A DNA stretch of 32,241 nucleotides from Plakobranchus ocellatus (Eukaryota; Mollusca; Gastropoda; Plakobranchidae), in the NCBI GenBank assembly GCA_019648995.1, contig BLXT01004533.1, positions 437,128 through 469,368 of the forward strand. The letters are read 5' to 3'. Both the position numbers and the translations under genes were made by a program. Within the stretch, counting starts at the first letter, position 1. Each line of letters opens with the position of its first letter. Below are positions 10,604-20,019 of the stretch, piece by piece. A model generated the notes under the pieces. It had not been told where the DNA came from, did not search any database, and saw only the letters and a list, made by a program, of their open reading frames with translations.

Positions 10604-10681
<78 letters not shown>
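10604..10681. repeat. (AAT)n microsatellite
   Basis: Twenty-six uninterrupted AAT units directly after the gap. Confidence 0.97.
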
Positions 10682-10682
<1 letters not shown>

Positions 10683-11108
10683 CCATTCTTCATGATGAAA
10701 ATGATGCGAGACGAAATGCTATTGCCTCCATCAATGACATTAAATGGAATGACAGATACCAGTATTAATGGATTTTACATTAATTTTATGAAATAATTTT
10801 TTCAGTTTATTTAATTGATCGATTGCATTTTTCAAAGTTTCATTGAACTTTAAAGGATAAGTTAAATTAGTATTTTTTTCAAACACTCATTCTAGAAATC
10901 GTTAGCTCATATATGAAAATACATACAAATTGTTATTCAAAGAATTTTTCGATTGAAAATAAAGGTTCCCCTTTTCGTTCAAGGGCTGATGATTCCAATT
11001 GATATCTGTCATTTTTCTTGGATTGATCTTTGTAATATATTTTTACACATATGACATAGATAATTTTGATTCGTTTCACGATGGAAAACAAAATATAATT
11101 TTATTTAG

Positions 11109-11195
11109 TTGATTAAACCTAAAGGGCGAAACATTGTGTTATTTAATTTATTCTTATAAGTTTGATTTGATGGTTGTAACCTTTTACTATACGTA
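11109..11195 (+). mobile_element. Penelope-like element 3'-tail relic
   Basis: The motif TTGATTAAACCTAAAGGGCG is followed by GAAAC and then GTTATTTAATTTATTCTTAT and AAGTTTGA...CTTTTACTATACG. The same order of blocks, with about three-quarters identity by eye, occurs at 24896-24993, downstream of a GIY-YIG endonuclease relic. That association is why it is called a Penelope-like tail. The GAT...GAAAC spacing resembles a worn hammerhead-ribozyme core. No coding part of the element is visible here. Confidence 0.45.
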
Positions 11196-11509
11196 AAATT
11201 GCACTTTTTTTTTTGCTTTTAACAAACTGCGCAAATGTTGCAACTGCAATGTATTGCCTGTAATTCTCTTTCCAATATTCAATCTTGTTTGAAAATTATG
11301 CAAAAATGGTTTTCAACATCATACAGCTGATATGAGGGACTCAATGTTATCTACAATGACATCAATTGCACTATGATGTTTTTTTTTTTTCTTTATTTGC
11401 TTCATAGGTAGCTCTTCACTTTAAGACACATAGGTATTATGTTTTTGTTTTCTTACTCGTAACAATAGTATAGGGGCTCATATTTTTTTCCCTTTTTCTT
11501 TTTCTGCAG

Positions 11510-11602
11510 CTTATTAAATTACAACTATTTTTCCATATGTCATCAGTATGGGCCGATACTTTAGACCCTGCCCCGCCCCTCCCGTTCTTTCTGTTTTTAT
11601 GA
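11510..11602 (+). CDS. Weak candidate terminal exon
   Basis: A strong pyrimidine tract ending TTTCTGCAG (11509) precedes 30 open codons that end at TGA 11600-11602. The peptide includes HMSSVWADTLDPAPPLPFF. Nothing identifies the protein. One of three frames staying open this long after a random AG is not rare, so this is a tentative call based mainly on the quality of the splice acceptor. Confidence 0.15.
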   Translation, partial: LIKLQLFFHMSSVWADTLDPAPPLPFFLFL

Positions 11603-11969
11603 CTCACCAAAATATCTGGAGACCCACGTTAAACTGTGACCTGTCGGATTTCTTTAAAGATCTAAACTCATTGAGCTAACCTGTAGCTTGATTCTGTCAG
11701 GTTGTTTTCGGTACCGTGAAATAATGAATTTTACAAATTGGCAATAGCGATGCTTTTAAGTTGGTAAAATTATTTTTGAAAGGTTCTTATGCAATATCTG
11801 AGTGATTAAGACTATCCTAAGACTGATGCAAGGATGATTATATAGACACAAAATGGTCTGTGCTTTGTCTTTTCGCACCGCCATCCCGAGGGTGCGACAG
11901 TTTGAAATGGGTATGGCAGACATTATATTGAATTACTTGTGGATTTTCATTCATTCATCTCTCTCCATA

Positions 11970-11970
<1 letters not shown>

Positions 11971-12032
<62 letters not shown>

Positions 12033-12040
12033 CTTTTCCT
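11971..12040. repeat. (CT)n microsatellite
   Basis: A long pure CT core followed by CTTT-type imperfect repeats. The overlapping 84-codon Ser/Leu-rich frame is an artefact. Confidence 0.95.
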
Positions 12041-12059
12041 CTCTCCCCCTCTCTTGTTA

Positions 12060-13310
12060 TCACAGCAAAAAAATATGACCCATGACCTAAAGATCTGGAC
12101 TTTATAGTATCTCTGTTCCTATATCATTCAGATCAATGCAACAAAGCAGAGTTTGAAAAAAGTGTTGTAGGCTCCAAAGTATCCATTCCCAAAAAAGCAT
12201 AAGAAGATCTCACAAAGCGGTCCTGATCGAAAGAACTTAAATAATTCTGGGCTTTTTCCCTTTGAACATTTTTAATAGCGGTACCTAATTTTCTCCCCCT
12301 CTTTCTTTCGCACAGTGTTCTGTCAAGTGTGAAAGTATGGCCAATTTTTTTAAAACGCTCTTTATTACCGATATCTCATTCAAACTGTTTGACAGGCAAA
12401 AAAAAGTTTATCATTACTCCTTCAATTGCAATTTGAGCAGCTTTGTAAGACTTTTGTTACATTTACGTAAAGGTTAATTTCGTTGTGCCAATAATGTCCA
12501 ACTAAAATATGAGCGAGTTGCAAATGTATATTTAGGATCGGAAAAACGCATAGCTCTGAAACATAAGTAATTATTCAAACATAGTCTGTAATGCTAATAT
12601 TTTTTTCTGAATTTCAGTTGAAAAGATTTAGTTTGGTAAAATATTAGCCCATTTTAAAGTGCACGCACTTAACGAACTGCCTTTGTGTTACAATGCAAAG
12701 CATCCTTATCAGCCACTCTGCATAAATGTCTGTCTTTTGCCATCTTATCCGTCATTTGTTTCAGTCGTTATTGACCTTACTGTATCCGAAAAGTCTCTTT
12801 CAGTTTGTCTGCGTCGTCTTTTTATGCCTCGTCTTCTATTGTCCTCTCTTTTCCATATGTTTTTTAGTTATGATAAATAATTTATCTTCTTGGGAACGAT
12901 TACCCTCAGTTTCTAACCCTTTTTTTTCTGCGGTCATCAATACTTCTCTTAATAGGACTGATTCGATTCGTGCACTTTCCGCTAGGCTTTTTGTATCCAC
13001 CCCACAGCTCCTAAGGACTATAAAGGTAACTAAATGCAACACAGTCTTGTCGCTAACAAGTTTAATGTTCTGGATCGGTTGAAACCAATTTTCACAATGA
13101 AAAGAACCTGTACTGCAACTATGCAATTACCAGAAGTCTACGTTTCACTTCAAAGAAAATACACCGGCAACAATACGGCACTGAAACCACGAAAGCAGAC
13201 TGATTGAGATCTAGAGATTCAGCTCGTCTTCTCCTATTTAGAGCTTGCTTATAGCTGGTTAGCAGGAGTCAAAGTGCTTGAAACTCAGCTCAAATAAATA
13301 CAGACTGGTG
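12060..13310. other. No recognisable gene
   Basis: Open frames exist on both strands between 12659 and 13126, including 96 codons on the minus strand (13126-12836) rich in charged residues, but I find no family motif in them. They could be relics of an unrecognised repeat or chance. Confidence 0.45.
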
Positions 13311-13411
13311 AGCGGCGCGGATTCGAGAGTCTATATTCATTACTATTACCTCCCCCATCTTGGTGCATCTCTTTGATACGGCCAAGACGTGTCGCCATTT
13401 TTAATTCAGAC

Positions 13412-13501
13412 GTTTACGAGTGGCCAGCGCCCCCCGGGGCCACTACAGGCCAATTTTGTCTCGGTTTGACTTAATGAGACCCAGACTTGCCACTCGTGTT
13501 T
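13412..13501. mobile_element. MITE-like inverted-repeat unit
   Basis: Arms ACGAGTGGCCAG (13416-13427) and CTTGCCACTCGT (13486-13497) are inverted repeats matching at 11 of 12 positions, with the outer nine perfect. They enclose 58 bases that contain a second short inverted pair, GTCTC/GAGAC. The unit is flanked on both sides by GTTT (13412-13415 and 13498-13501), which could be a 4-bp target-site duplication. The inside is GC-rich (AGCGCCCCCCGGGGCC). It is too short to encode anything. It may be a minimal non-autonomous DNA transposon or simply a structured regulatory segment. Confidence 0.3.
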
Positions 13502-13549
13502 CAGAACTCTTTGTTTGGCTTATCTTCCTGTTCTCTTCCTCGCAGATCC

Positions 13550-14440
13550 GATTTTTTTTTCAATATTGAAGTCAAACCTGTTCACAATAGGAATGCGCAC
13601 GCCGTATAAGTATCGTAGGAGGTGTAGAAAGTTTTGTTCAATAATTATGTTTAGTTAAAGGAAAAGATCAATCTTTTGTTATTGTTGATGATATGAAGAT
13701 TGAAGCTATTTTACACCTTGAAATACTCTCAATCACTTTTATAAGAATATATTTACAGCCTCTTAATGCACTGGGATTTTTTTTTTTTCATTTTTTGGTG
13801 GGTTTTTTTTTCAAACAGAAAGAAAATGAAGATTATCTTTCAGGATGAGGCTACCCAAATTTTAAAGTATTGCTACTCTCATTCGATGTATGAAAAAAAA
13901 AGGATGTGAAAGGCTCCTCAAAATTCGGTCAGTGGATTAAATTTCACGCCCCCCTCCCCGCCCCCCTTTCCCCTTTCCCGTCCCGCGAAAAAAAAATAAA
14001 AAAAGAAAACTTAATTCCCAATTCCGATCTCTGACGTTCTAGTCTAAGAAGACATAAGCCACACATTAACTCGTGGGTGCCATACAGACTTAAACGTTAA
14101 ACTCAAACCGCTTTATTCAGACGCCCTTCCCCCGTCCGTTTGGCTCCAACGCGTTGTCCAGATCACCGGTGTTTGTTTAGATTTGCAGTCATCTTGCAAC
14201 GCGGCCCACACTCTAGCCTAATTTCTCCACGTCTAGAACGATCCAGGAGCCGTGTACCGGTAATGCCTTACGGCCTTCTGGATTAAGGAGGGCCATGTAA
14301 TGCCACTGACGCCTAGGTCTGCTACTAGATTTTTACTCTCAAGCGAATGATGTTCAATGCTCGTGAGGCATAATCTAGATGTAAAAAAAAAAGACAGCGT
14401 TTAACTATTCGCAAGGCATACGCTTTTGGCGTTAATATTA
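13550..14440. other. No gene seen; GC-richer patch with poly(A/T/C) runs
   Basis: A CCCC-rich stretch lies at 13949-13986 and a mixed-composition patch at 14040-14340. A forkhead-like TGTTTGTTTA occurs near 14169. No open frame with family character was found. A polypyrimidine-AG at 13545 opens a frame of about 36 codons, but its composition gives no support for coding. Confidence 0.4.
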
Positions 14441-14545
14441 ACAGGGGCGTTGGCGGTACAGTGAAAAGCGAACCCTCCCTGAGATCTGCAAGAACCCTTC
14501 AACCGCGGGTTTGAGCCCCGCCACTGGCGCCCTGATATTATTTAA
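14441..14545 (+). mobile_element. tRNA-derived SINE head
   Basis: TGGCGGTACAGTG (14451-14463) resembles an A box and GGTTTGAGCC (14508-14517) a B box, spaced 57 bases apart as in a tRNA-like polymerase III promoter. The intervening CCTGAGATCTGCAAGAACCC is nearly the same as in the SINE at 21768, so both belong to one family. The two ends (GGCGTTGGCGG and CCGCCACTGGCGCC) are partly complementary, as an acceptor-stem remnant would be. No body or tail is clear after 14545. Confidence 0.5.
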
Positions 14546-14705
14546 TCGTGGTTAAACATGGTAATAGTAATAATGAAAATATTCCATCGGAATTGAGACT
14601 AAACAGAAACATTAGAGCTACAATGGACAGAAATTCTTTTGTAGGTCTAAATCTTGAAAAACAATTGTAATATATCTAAAGACGAAGTTATCAATCTTAT
14701 AATTA

Positions 14706-14727
14706 TCAAAAAAAAAAAAAAAAAAAA
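14706..14727. repeat. Poly(A) run
   Basis: About 22 consecutive A residues. Could be the tail of an old retrocopy, but nothing upstream on the plus strand is recognisable as its source. Confidence 0.8.
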
Positions 14728-14983
14728 ATTTTATGGAAATTAGAAACAATCGCCTGTTTTTCACAAATTTGCCTAGGGAATGACAATTCAGCCTATCAGG
14801 TTTCTTAACTAAGAGGGTTAAAAAATTCTGTCTTGTTCTGTATTGGCTTATTTGCTTCATCGCTCTGAAAGGAAACCATGCTATTTTTTTTTAAAGATAT
14901 ATTTTAAAGATTTTTTTACCCATTGCTGTAGTAGTGATGGTCGTAGTACTAGTGGTGGTGGTATTAATAGTAACACTAGTTGT

Positions 14984-15014
14984 AAAAGTAGTAGAGGTGG
15001 TAGTAATAGTAGTA

Positions 15015-15095
<81 letters not shown>

Positions 15096-15125
15096 CTAAT
15101 AGGAGGAGGAGTAGGAGGAGGAGGA
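14984..15125. repeat. (AGT)n trinucleotide repeat with AGG end
   Basis: A long (TAG/AGT)n run, pure from about 15015 to 15095, then AGG-rich units to about 15125. The frames across it encode homopolymers of Ser, Val, Leu or Thr and are artefacts. Confidence 0.97.
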
Positions 15126-15318
15126 GCAGTAGTGGAGTAATAGTAAGCAGCAACAGTGACAGTAGCAGCTGAGGTAGACGTATTTAATAAAACTGCGCAT
15201 GTAAATGTGGAAAAAACTACATCAAAGTTCCATAAGCCACAGTTAACTGTCTTATTATTTCCAGGCAATTCTTGGATCAGAAATAAATAAAATAAATGAT
15301 ATGTGTAATGTATTCTTC

Positions 15319-15537
15319 TTACAAGTTTTGGGACATATTTGCCGACACAAGGGTTAAGAACACTTAGCAATTGCCCAAAAGATTGAAAGCACACGCAGTA
15401 GAGGTAAACAGACAATAACTTTAATTGAAAGTCTTAGTTCATGGGCAAAAAGTAATGATAGCAAGACCAACTTTATAAGGTTAGCTGAGAATAGGTTTGA
15501 ATAGAGGAATATGATCGCCAATGTCTGCTCGACATAA
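15319..15537 (+). pseudogene. RTE/BovB-type LINE C-terminal relic, second copy
   Basis: Reading rightward from 15319, the frame gives LQVLGHICRHKG, a stop (TAA, 15355), HLAIAQKIE, RSRGKQTITLIESL, FIRLAENRFE, another stop (TAG) and RNMIANVCS, ending at TAA 15535. This matches the end of the relic at 9044-9364 almost block for block but on the opposite strand. Two in-frame stops and loss of everything upstream make it a dead 5'-truncated copy. The related minus-strand frame (15354-15575) is a shadow. Confidence 0.8.
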
Positions 15538-15741
15538 AGCATATAAAAAAAAAAAAGAATTCTTCCCTCATTCACTACTGTGAATATTTCTCATACAATA
15601 TTATTTGTAAAATTTGTGAGGACCTCTGACATAATTGATAAGCCTTTTTTATGCTTCCCGAAAATAGCAGAGAGACTTACAACTCGTGCGACAGTAACAT
15701 TTTATTTATCTTTAAACTCTGAGTTTACTTCATCGTCATAG

Positions 15742-16146
15742 GAAACTATTAGCACTCAAAGTGAACCGCTTGATGCTTCTTTTCACTATCTTACCAAGCT
15801 ATTTTTTTGTGAATTGATGAATCATCGATTAGACAATGACTGCTGCTTAGAATACGACAATTTGGAAATTGCCAATACACTTTGCATTTTGTTCTACTTT
15901 AGCCCGTGTCAAGAATTACTTAGACCAGCAAAGCCTAATATGCTTGGTCTAAATTTGAAGTGTAGTACTTTGAACAACTGGCATAAACCATACCGACGAC
16001 ATATTATGTTGTTTATCAACCTTGGCAGTATCGAAATGGCACAAGCAATATGTAAACATAGAGGCTGTTCACCTTTACTTCATTATCTTCAAATGACTAT
16101 CGTTATTTTCAAAGGGGTAGAGGACCCATTTATGGATGAAGCCTGA
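15742..16146 (+). CDS. Terminal coding exon, unnamed, possibly ARM/HEAT-like
   Basis: An acceptor-like CATCGTCATAG (15741) opens a frame of 134 codons that ends at TGA 16144-16146. It contains only short AT-biased wobble positions and no repeat composition, which is unlike nearby artefactual frames. The protein is rich in Leu, Ile, Cys and His. Its second half has a helical pattern reminiscent of an armadillo/HEAT repeat (INLGSIEMAQAICKHRGCSP, then LLHYLQ), and it ends GVEDPFMDEA. I do not recognise a specific family. There is no good ATG with an isolated start context, so a last exon or a fragment is more likely than a whole gene. It lies between a LINE relic and a tandem array. If it is a decayed retrocopy it has acquired no stop in 134 codons. 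Confidence 0.5.
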   Translation, partial: ETISTQSEPLDASFHYLTKLFFCELMNHRLDNDCCLEYDNLEIANTLCILFYFSPCQELLRPAKPNMLGLNLKCSTLNNWHKPYRRHIMLFINLGSIEMAQAICKHRGCSPLLHYLQMTIVIFKGVEDPFMDEA

Positions 16147-16237
16147 GAAGGTCGTTGAAAAAAAGAGTGAAAAAAAAAGACTTACTTATCTAGCAGTTAT
16201 AGTCCACTGCATACTGCAATACGCTCAACATTTAGTT

Positions 16238-18500
16238 GAAATATTTTAGTCTCTCTGGTGTTAGTTTTCAAAATGTTATAACAATGCCTCACCAAACTTT
16301 ATTTTAAAAGTATATACGTTAGCTTCTATTTTAGTCTGATGGAAGTGATTGATTCCAAGGTTTGCTATCACCGTTTTCTGGTTAGATATTCCCCTCGAAG
16401 ATCACAGGTTTTGCCTTTTTTTCGGCGCTATCCTATTTTTAAAACATTAGAAAGAAAATTGCTGAATGTGGACATTTGTCTCAATGCATTGTACTCGGAA
16501 AAAAGTTAATGGGCAATATTATTTGGGTATTTTTTGTATATTTTATCCTTTAGATATTAAAAGAAGCGATTAAAAATAAAGAAATTAAACAATGAATATA
16601 AAATCCCCATTGGAATGTAGGGAAGGCTTTTAATAGGTATTTTATAGATTGTTTTATTTCTTTTTTATCCTTCTTTATTCAAATGATTTTATATCACAGA
16701 AAAAGCATTTTGCCAATGTAATGTAAGTTCTCCCAAGGCATTTTTCCTTATCACATTTAATCAAGAAATCCTTGCATTAGATAATGAAGTACAATCCCAA
16801 TATGTTATAATAAAGGTCTTGTCTAATGCTTATTGCTCTTTTTTTCTGTATTAATTTTAGTAAAATTGTTACGAATAATTACAAAAGCAGGCTGTATTAT
16901 GATCAAAATTAACTTATGAGTTTAAACAGTGGGTTTCTGTATAAGCTGTTGAAAGTATCTCTGAACCTTAGACTATCCACATAAAAAAAATACCTCCTTT
17001 GTGGCGTTTGGGAGCCAAGTATGATCGATTACAATCACCGTCTCTGGCTAGATTTTCCTTTAAAACTCACGGTTTTTCCCCTTGTTAATGGTTTTTTTTC
17101 GTCAAAGAGCAACCAAATATGAATATGCGGTCACTAGGCTAAATTCATTGTGCATAGAAAACAGTCAACGGCATTTCATTGATGTATCTTGGCATTTTGT
17201 CTCACAGATATAAATGAAAGCGATTATAATGATAAGGAAATAATTTTTTTTCATTTATTTAAAAACTACCGTAATGTAACGACAGCCTTATTAATGCGTA
17301 TGTTATACAATTAATGCCTTCTTATTGTTCCCTCTTATTCCGAAGACTTCATATTAAATGAAAAAACATCTTGGCAATGTTTAAAAGACCATTCGAAATG
17401 TGAGATGCATATAAGTTATACAAAAGGTAGTCCAAATTGAGGAAAAACCGTTATTTAAAAACGTGTTACTATAAAGCTAATAAGAAGGATTAAATTGTAG
17501 CTGACCATTGCTAATAAAAGTATCTGGAAGGCTTCCATTATCGATATTAAAGAGATTTTTAGTGAATGCATATTGTCGTGGTTTTTTTAGGATGGTATAG
17601 TGTCAGAAATATTATTTAAAACATGTTGTGTCAAGGTCCAAATTAACTCGCAGTTTGAATCTGTTGCTATCTATGTAAGTAATTAAAAAGTATGTGAAGA
17701 CCTTGCACTATCGATGTGTAAAATACTTTAGCCTCTAAATGGTAGTTATGAAGCTCTAGGCGATCAAGTCCAATACTTTCTAGGCCGTTTTGGATCCTGG
17801 TTTTTATCTGTTGTTTTGTTTTTTTGCTTTTTGTTTTGTATTTTTTTTTTTAATAAAAAGAACTTCCCGATTTCGCACCTGTTAATGACTTTCCTCTTTA
17901 GTAAAAAGTTGATCGTAATATAATATGAACAAAATTAATTACACTGTGCATGAGGAACAATAAAATAACTTTATCTAATTGCATTTTCAGCATGTGGTTT
18001 GATAATTATTGTAGTGACAGTCTTTTTCTGAAAAGATGAAAAAATAGAGTCCTTGCCGCAATGTAACGATAGCATTATCAATGGGCATTTCTTACATTTA
18101 TGCGCTCGTATTTTTATCAAATTTTCAAAAACAGCCTCCTATTAGATAAAAAGAAAATTCTCAAAGAGTCCGATACACATTTATTAAAAAGCATGGTAAA
18201 ATCTTCGCGCTAGTTTCAGAATGACCAATAAATCCTTTATAGGGATATAGTTTTCAACTCCCAGTTATCAGTAAAATTAAATATTATTTTGAGTGAAATT
18301 AAGTTCGAATTTAAATTAAATTGACTGACATCAGAATATATCCCATATTTCCTCTGCACTATATAATATTACTGTTGTTTGTGGCTGATGCAGCCAAAAT
18401 AATACAAGCGAAAATTTCCATGCTTGCATTAATCTTGTTTTTTTTTCTTTTTCTGAATCATTTTGTACTTAGAAATTACTTTTAGAATATTAGGCAATAT
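16238..18500. repeat. Diverged long tandem array, period ~650-790 bp
   Basis: Blocks recur in the same order at roughly regular steps. One is a CTTAGACTATCC/CTTGCACTATCG start (near 16967, 17701 and, weaker, 18353). Next come a TTTAGTCT/TTTAGCCT block and a GATTGATT/GATCGATT block (16347, 17023, 17760). AAGCGATTA occurs in two units (16564, 17218). AATGTA(A/G)(C/G)GA followed by AGCCTTATTAATG-like sequence occurs at 16613, 17273 and 18060. The copies have drifted greatly and differ in length. No coding frame runs through them, so this looks like an old tandem duplication or a satellite-like non-coding unit. The comparison was by eye. Confidence 0.5.
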
Positions 18501-18509
18501 AAATCGTTC

Positions 18510-19430
18510 TTAGACCCACTTCTTGAAAGATTTCTCAGGTTATTGTGGACTCATATTGAAGGAATCAAAAAAAAGAGGACCCATGGGCAATTGTTCTAAA
18601 ATTGTATCTCTATTAATTTTTACCTTTACACGAATACAACAAGCCGCTTCATAATATGAAGTATTGAGGCTTTGTGTGTTAGCCCTTGGGTAATATTTCA
18701 GATGTATAAAAAGTTCTTAATTGGCAATAGATCTTCAAATATTGAATAATGTTCCACTGTACATTGTATTTTTTCTTTTTAACTTAATTTGCTCTTCATA
18801 AATCCCATCCAGATAGGTCAAAGTTTAATGGTTTTTAAAATCCTGTTAAAGTTTATTTTATGCGTCATTGAATTATTGTGTCAAATTTTGTATGAAAATT
18901 GGAACTTCATATGTGAAGCCCCCATCAAGGTGAAGCACATTGTACAATCATCTCTTTTTATGTTTCTGGACGTTATTTATTCATATGAGGCAACAGTGTT
19001 TTCATAAATTTCATTTGAAAATTTTACTTAACTTCACTAAACCACGTGATCTTGGGGGACGAAATAACACCCTTCATTGTATACTCGTTGACAACCATTC
19101 CAAAATGAAATCGAAAGAAAACTGAAAAAAGATTTGCTTCTTCTAAAATCCTAAATCACCTTTCTTCCCGTTTTATATTCCTCTGTACATTTGAAATAAG
19201 ATTCTAGTTTTTATATACGTGTTTTATGTCTTAAAGGTCATCCAAGTTCTCAATCTCTTTAACTTCAATTATAAAATCAAGACCTGAAGAGCTATTGAAA
19301 AAAAAAGGGGTTATCTCTTGTTGATCCACATCTATAGCTCTTGTATTCTTATTAGTTATGAAAGCAGGTTATCGTGTTGCAATTTCTATTTGCCTATATA
19401 GCCCTCAATATGTTTCCATGATGTTATCAT
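18510..19430. other. No gene seen; AT-rich DNA
   Basis: Two overlapping plus-strand frames at 18789-19125 are AT-codon-rich and show no motif. I take them as chance. Confidence 0.5.
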
Positions 19431-19433
19431 CAG

Positions 19434-19590
19434 GCCATGGACTTAAGTTGTGAGTCCCATGGTGAGCACCACCGAGCCCGCTCTAGAGCTGACTCCCACC
19501 ATGAAAATGAAAAATATACGGGAGCACGATGTAAAGTGAACTCGCACGGAGATCTGCAAAGAATCTGCCTGGAAGCCCGAGATTATCATG
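19434..19590 (+). mobile_element. Degraded SINE-head relic with nested inverted repeats
   Basis: The segment GTAAAGTGAACTCGCACGGA followed by GATCTGCAAAGAATCTGCC (19530-19570) matches the head of the SINE copies at 14451 and 21768, including the shared GAGATCTGCA. The B box is mutated beyond recognition. Just upstream lies a compact set of inverted repeats: CATGGTG (19458-19464) with CACCATG (19497-19503), and the palindrome GCTCTAGAGC (19480-19489). A 67-codon frame covers it and is probably not a gene. Confidence 0.4.
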
Positions 19591-19783
19591 ATATGAATTG
19601 GCTGTACACAAAAAAATCCATTCCAAAAGTAAAATACTGACGGTAGCTATTTTTGGTGAGACTTTGTCAGAGGCGTTTTAATAGGAAGACAACAAAGTCT
19701 TTTGATTTCAAAATGTTTTACAAATATTAAGATAATTTTATTGTATATGAGTTTCTTTGTTTGAGAACTAGCAATAAAAATTG

Positions 19784-19801
19784 ATTTTTTTTTTTTTTTT
19801 T
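19784..19801. repeat. Poly(T) run
   Basis: A homopolymer of about 17 T residues. Could be the reverse of a retrocopy tail, with no source sequence evident. Confidence 0.8.
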
Positions 19802-19889
19802 GATACATTTTTTGCAAAGAATTTATTACATTGTGCAAATTCTTGGGAAAAAAAGAAGGCAGAGAGCGAAATGGAGAAAGAGAGTGAGC

Positions 19890-19892
<3 letters not shown>

Positions 19893-19929
<37 letters not shown>

Positions 19930-20011
19930 AAGAGAGAGAGTGAGAGAGAGAGAGAGAGAGCACAATTCATAGGTCTAGTGAGAGAGAGCGAGTACAATTC
20001 ATAGGTCTAGT
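19893..20011. repeat. (GA)n tract with a duplicated 18-bp tail
   Basis: GA repeat with interruptions from 19893 to 19960. After it, the 18-bp ACAATTCATAGGTCTAGT occurs twice (19962-19979 and 19994-20011) with a short GAGAGAGAGCGAG between. The GA tract and its right flank have been copied together in a 32-bp step, as slippage or unequal exchange would do. Confidence 0.85.
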
Positions 20012-20019
20012 TAGGTGGT

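Noticed and set aside
12836..13126. 96-codon minus-strand frame with charged residues, considered as a LINE fragment
   Set aside because: None of the LINE landmarks seen at 9044 and 15319 are present and no other family fits.
13546..13660. Strong acceptor CTCTTCCTCGCAG with about 36 open codons
   Set aside because: The translated segment is Phe/Ile/Lys/Arg-rich from T and A runs and another frame is also open for 20 codons, so coding is not supported.
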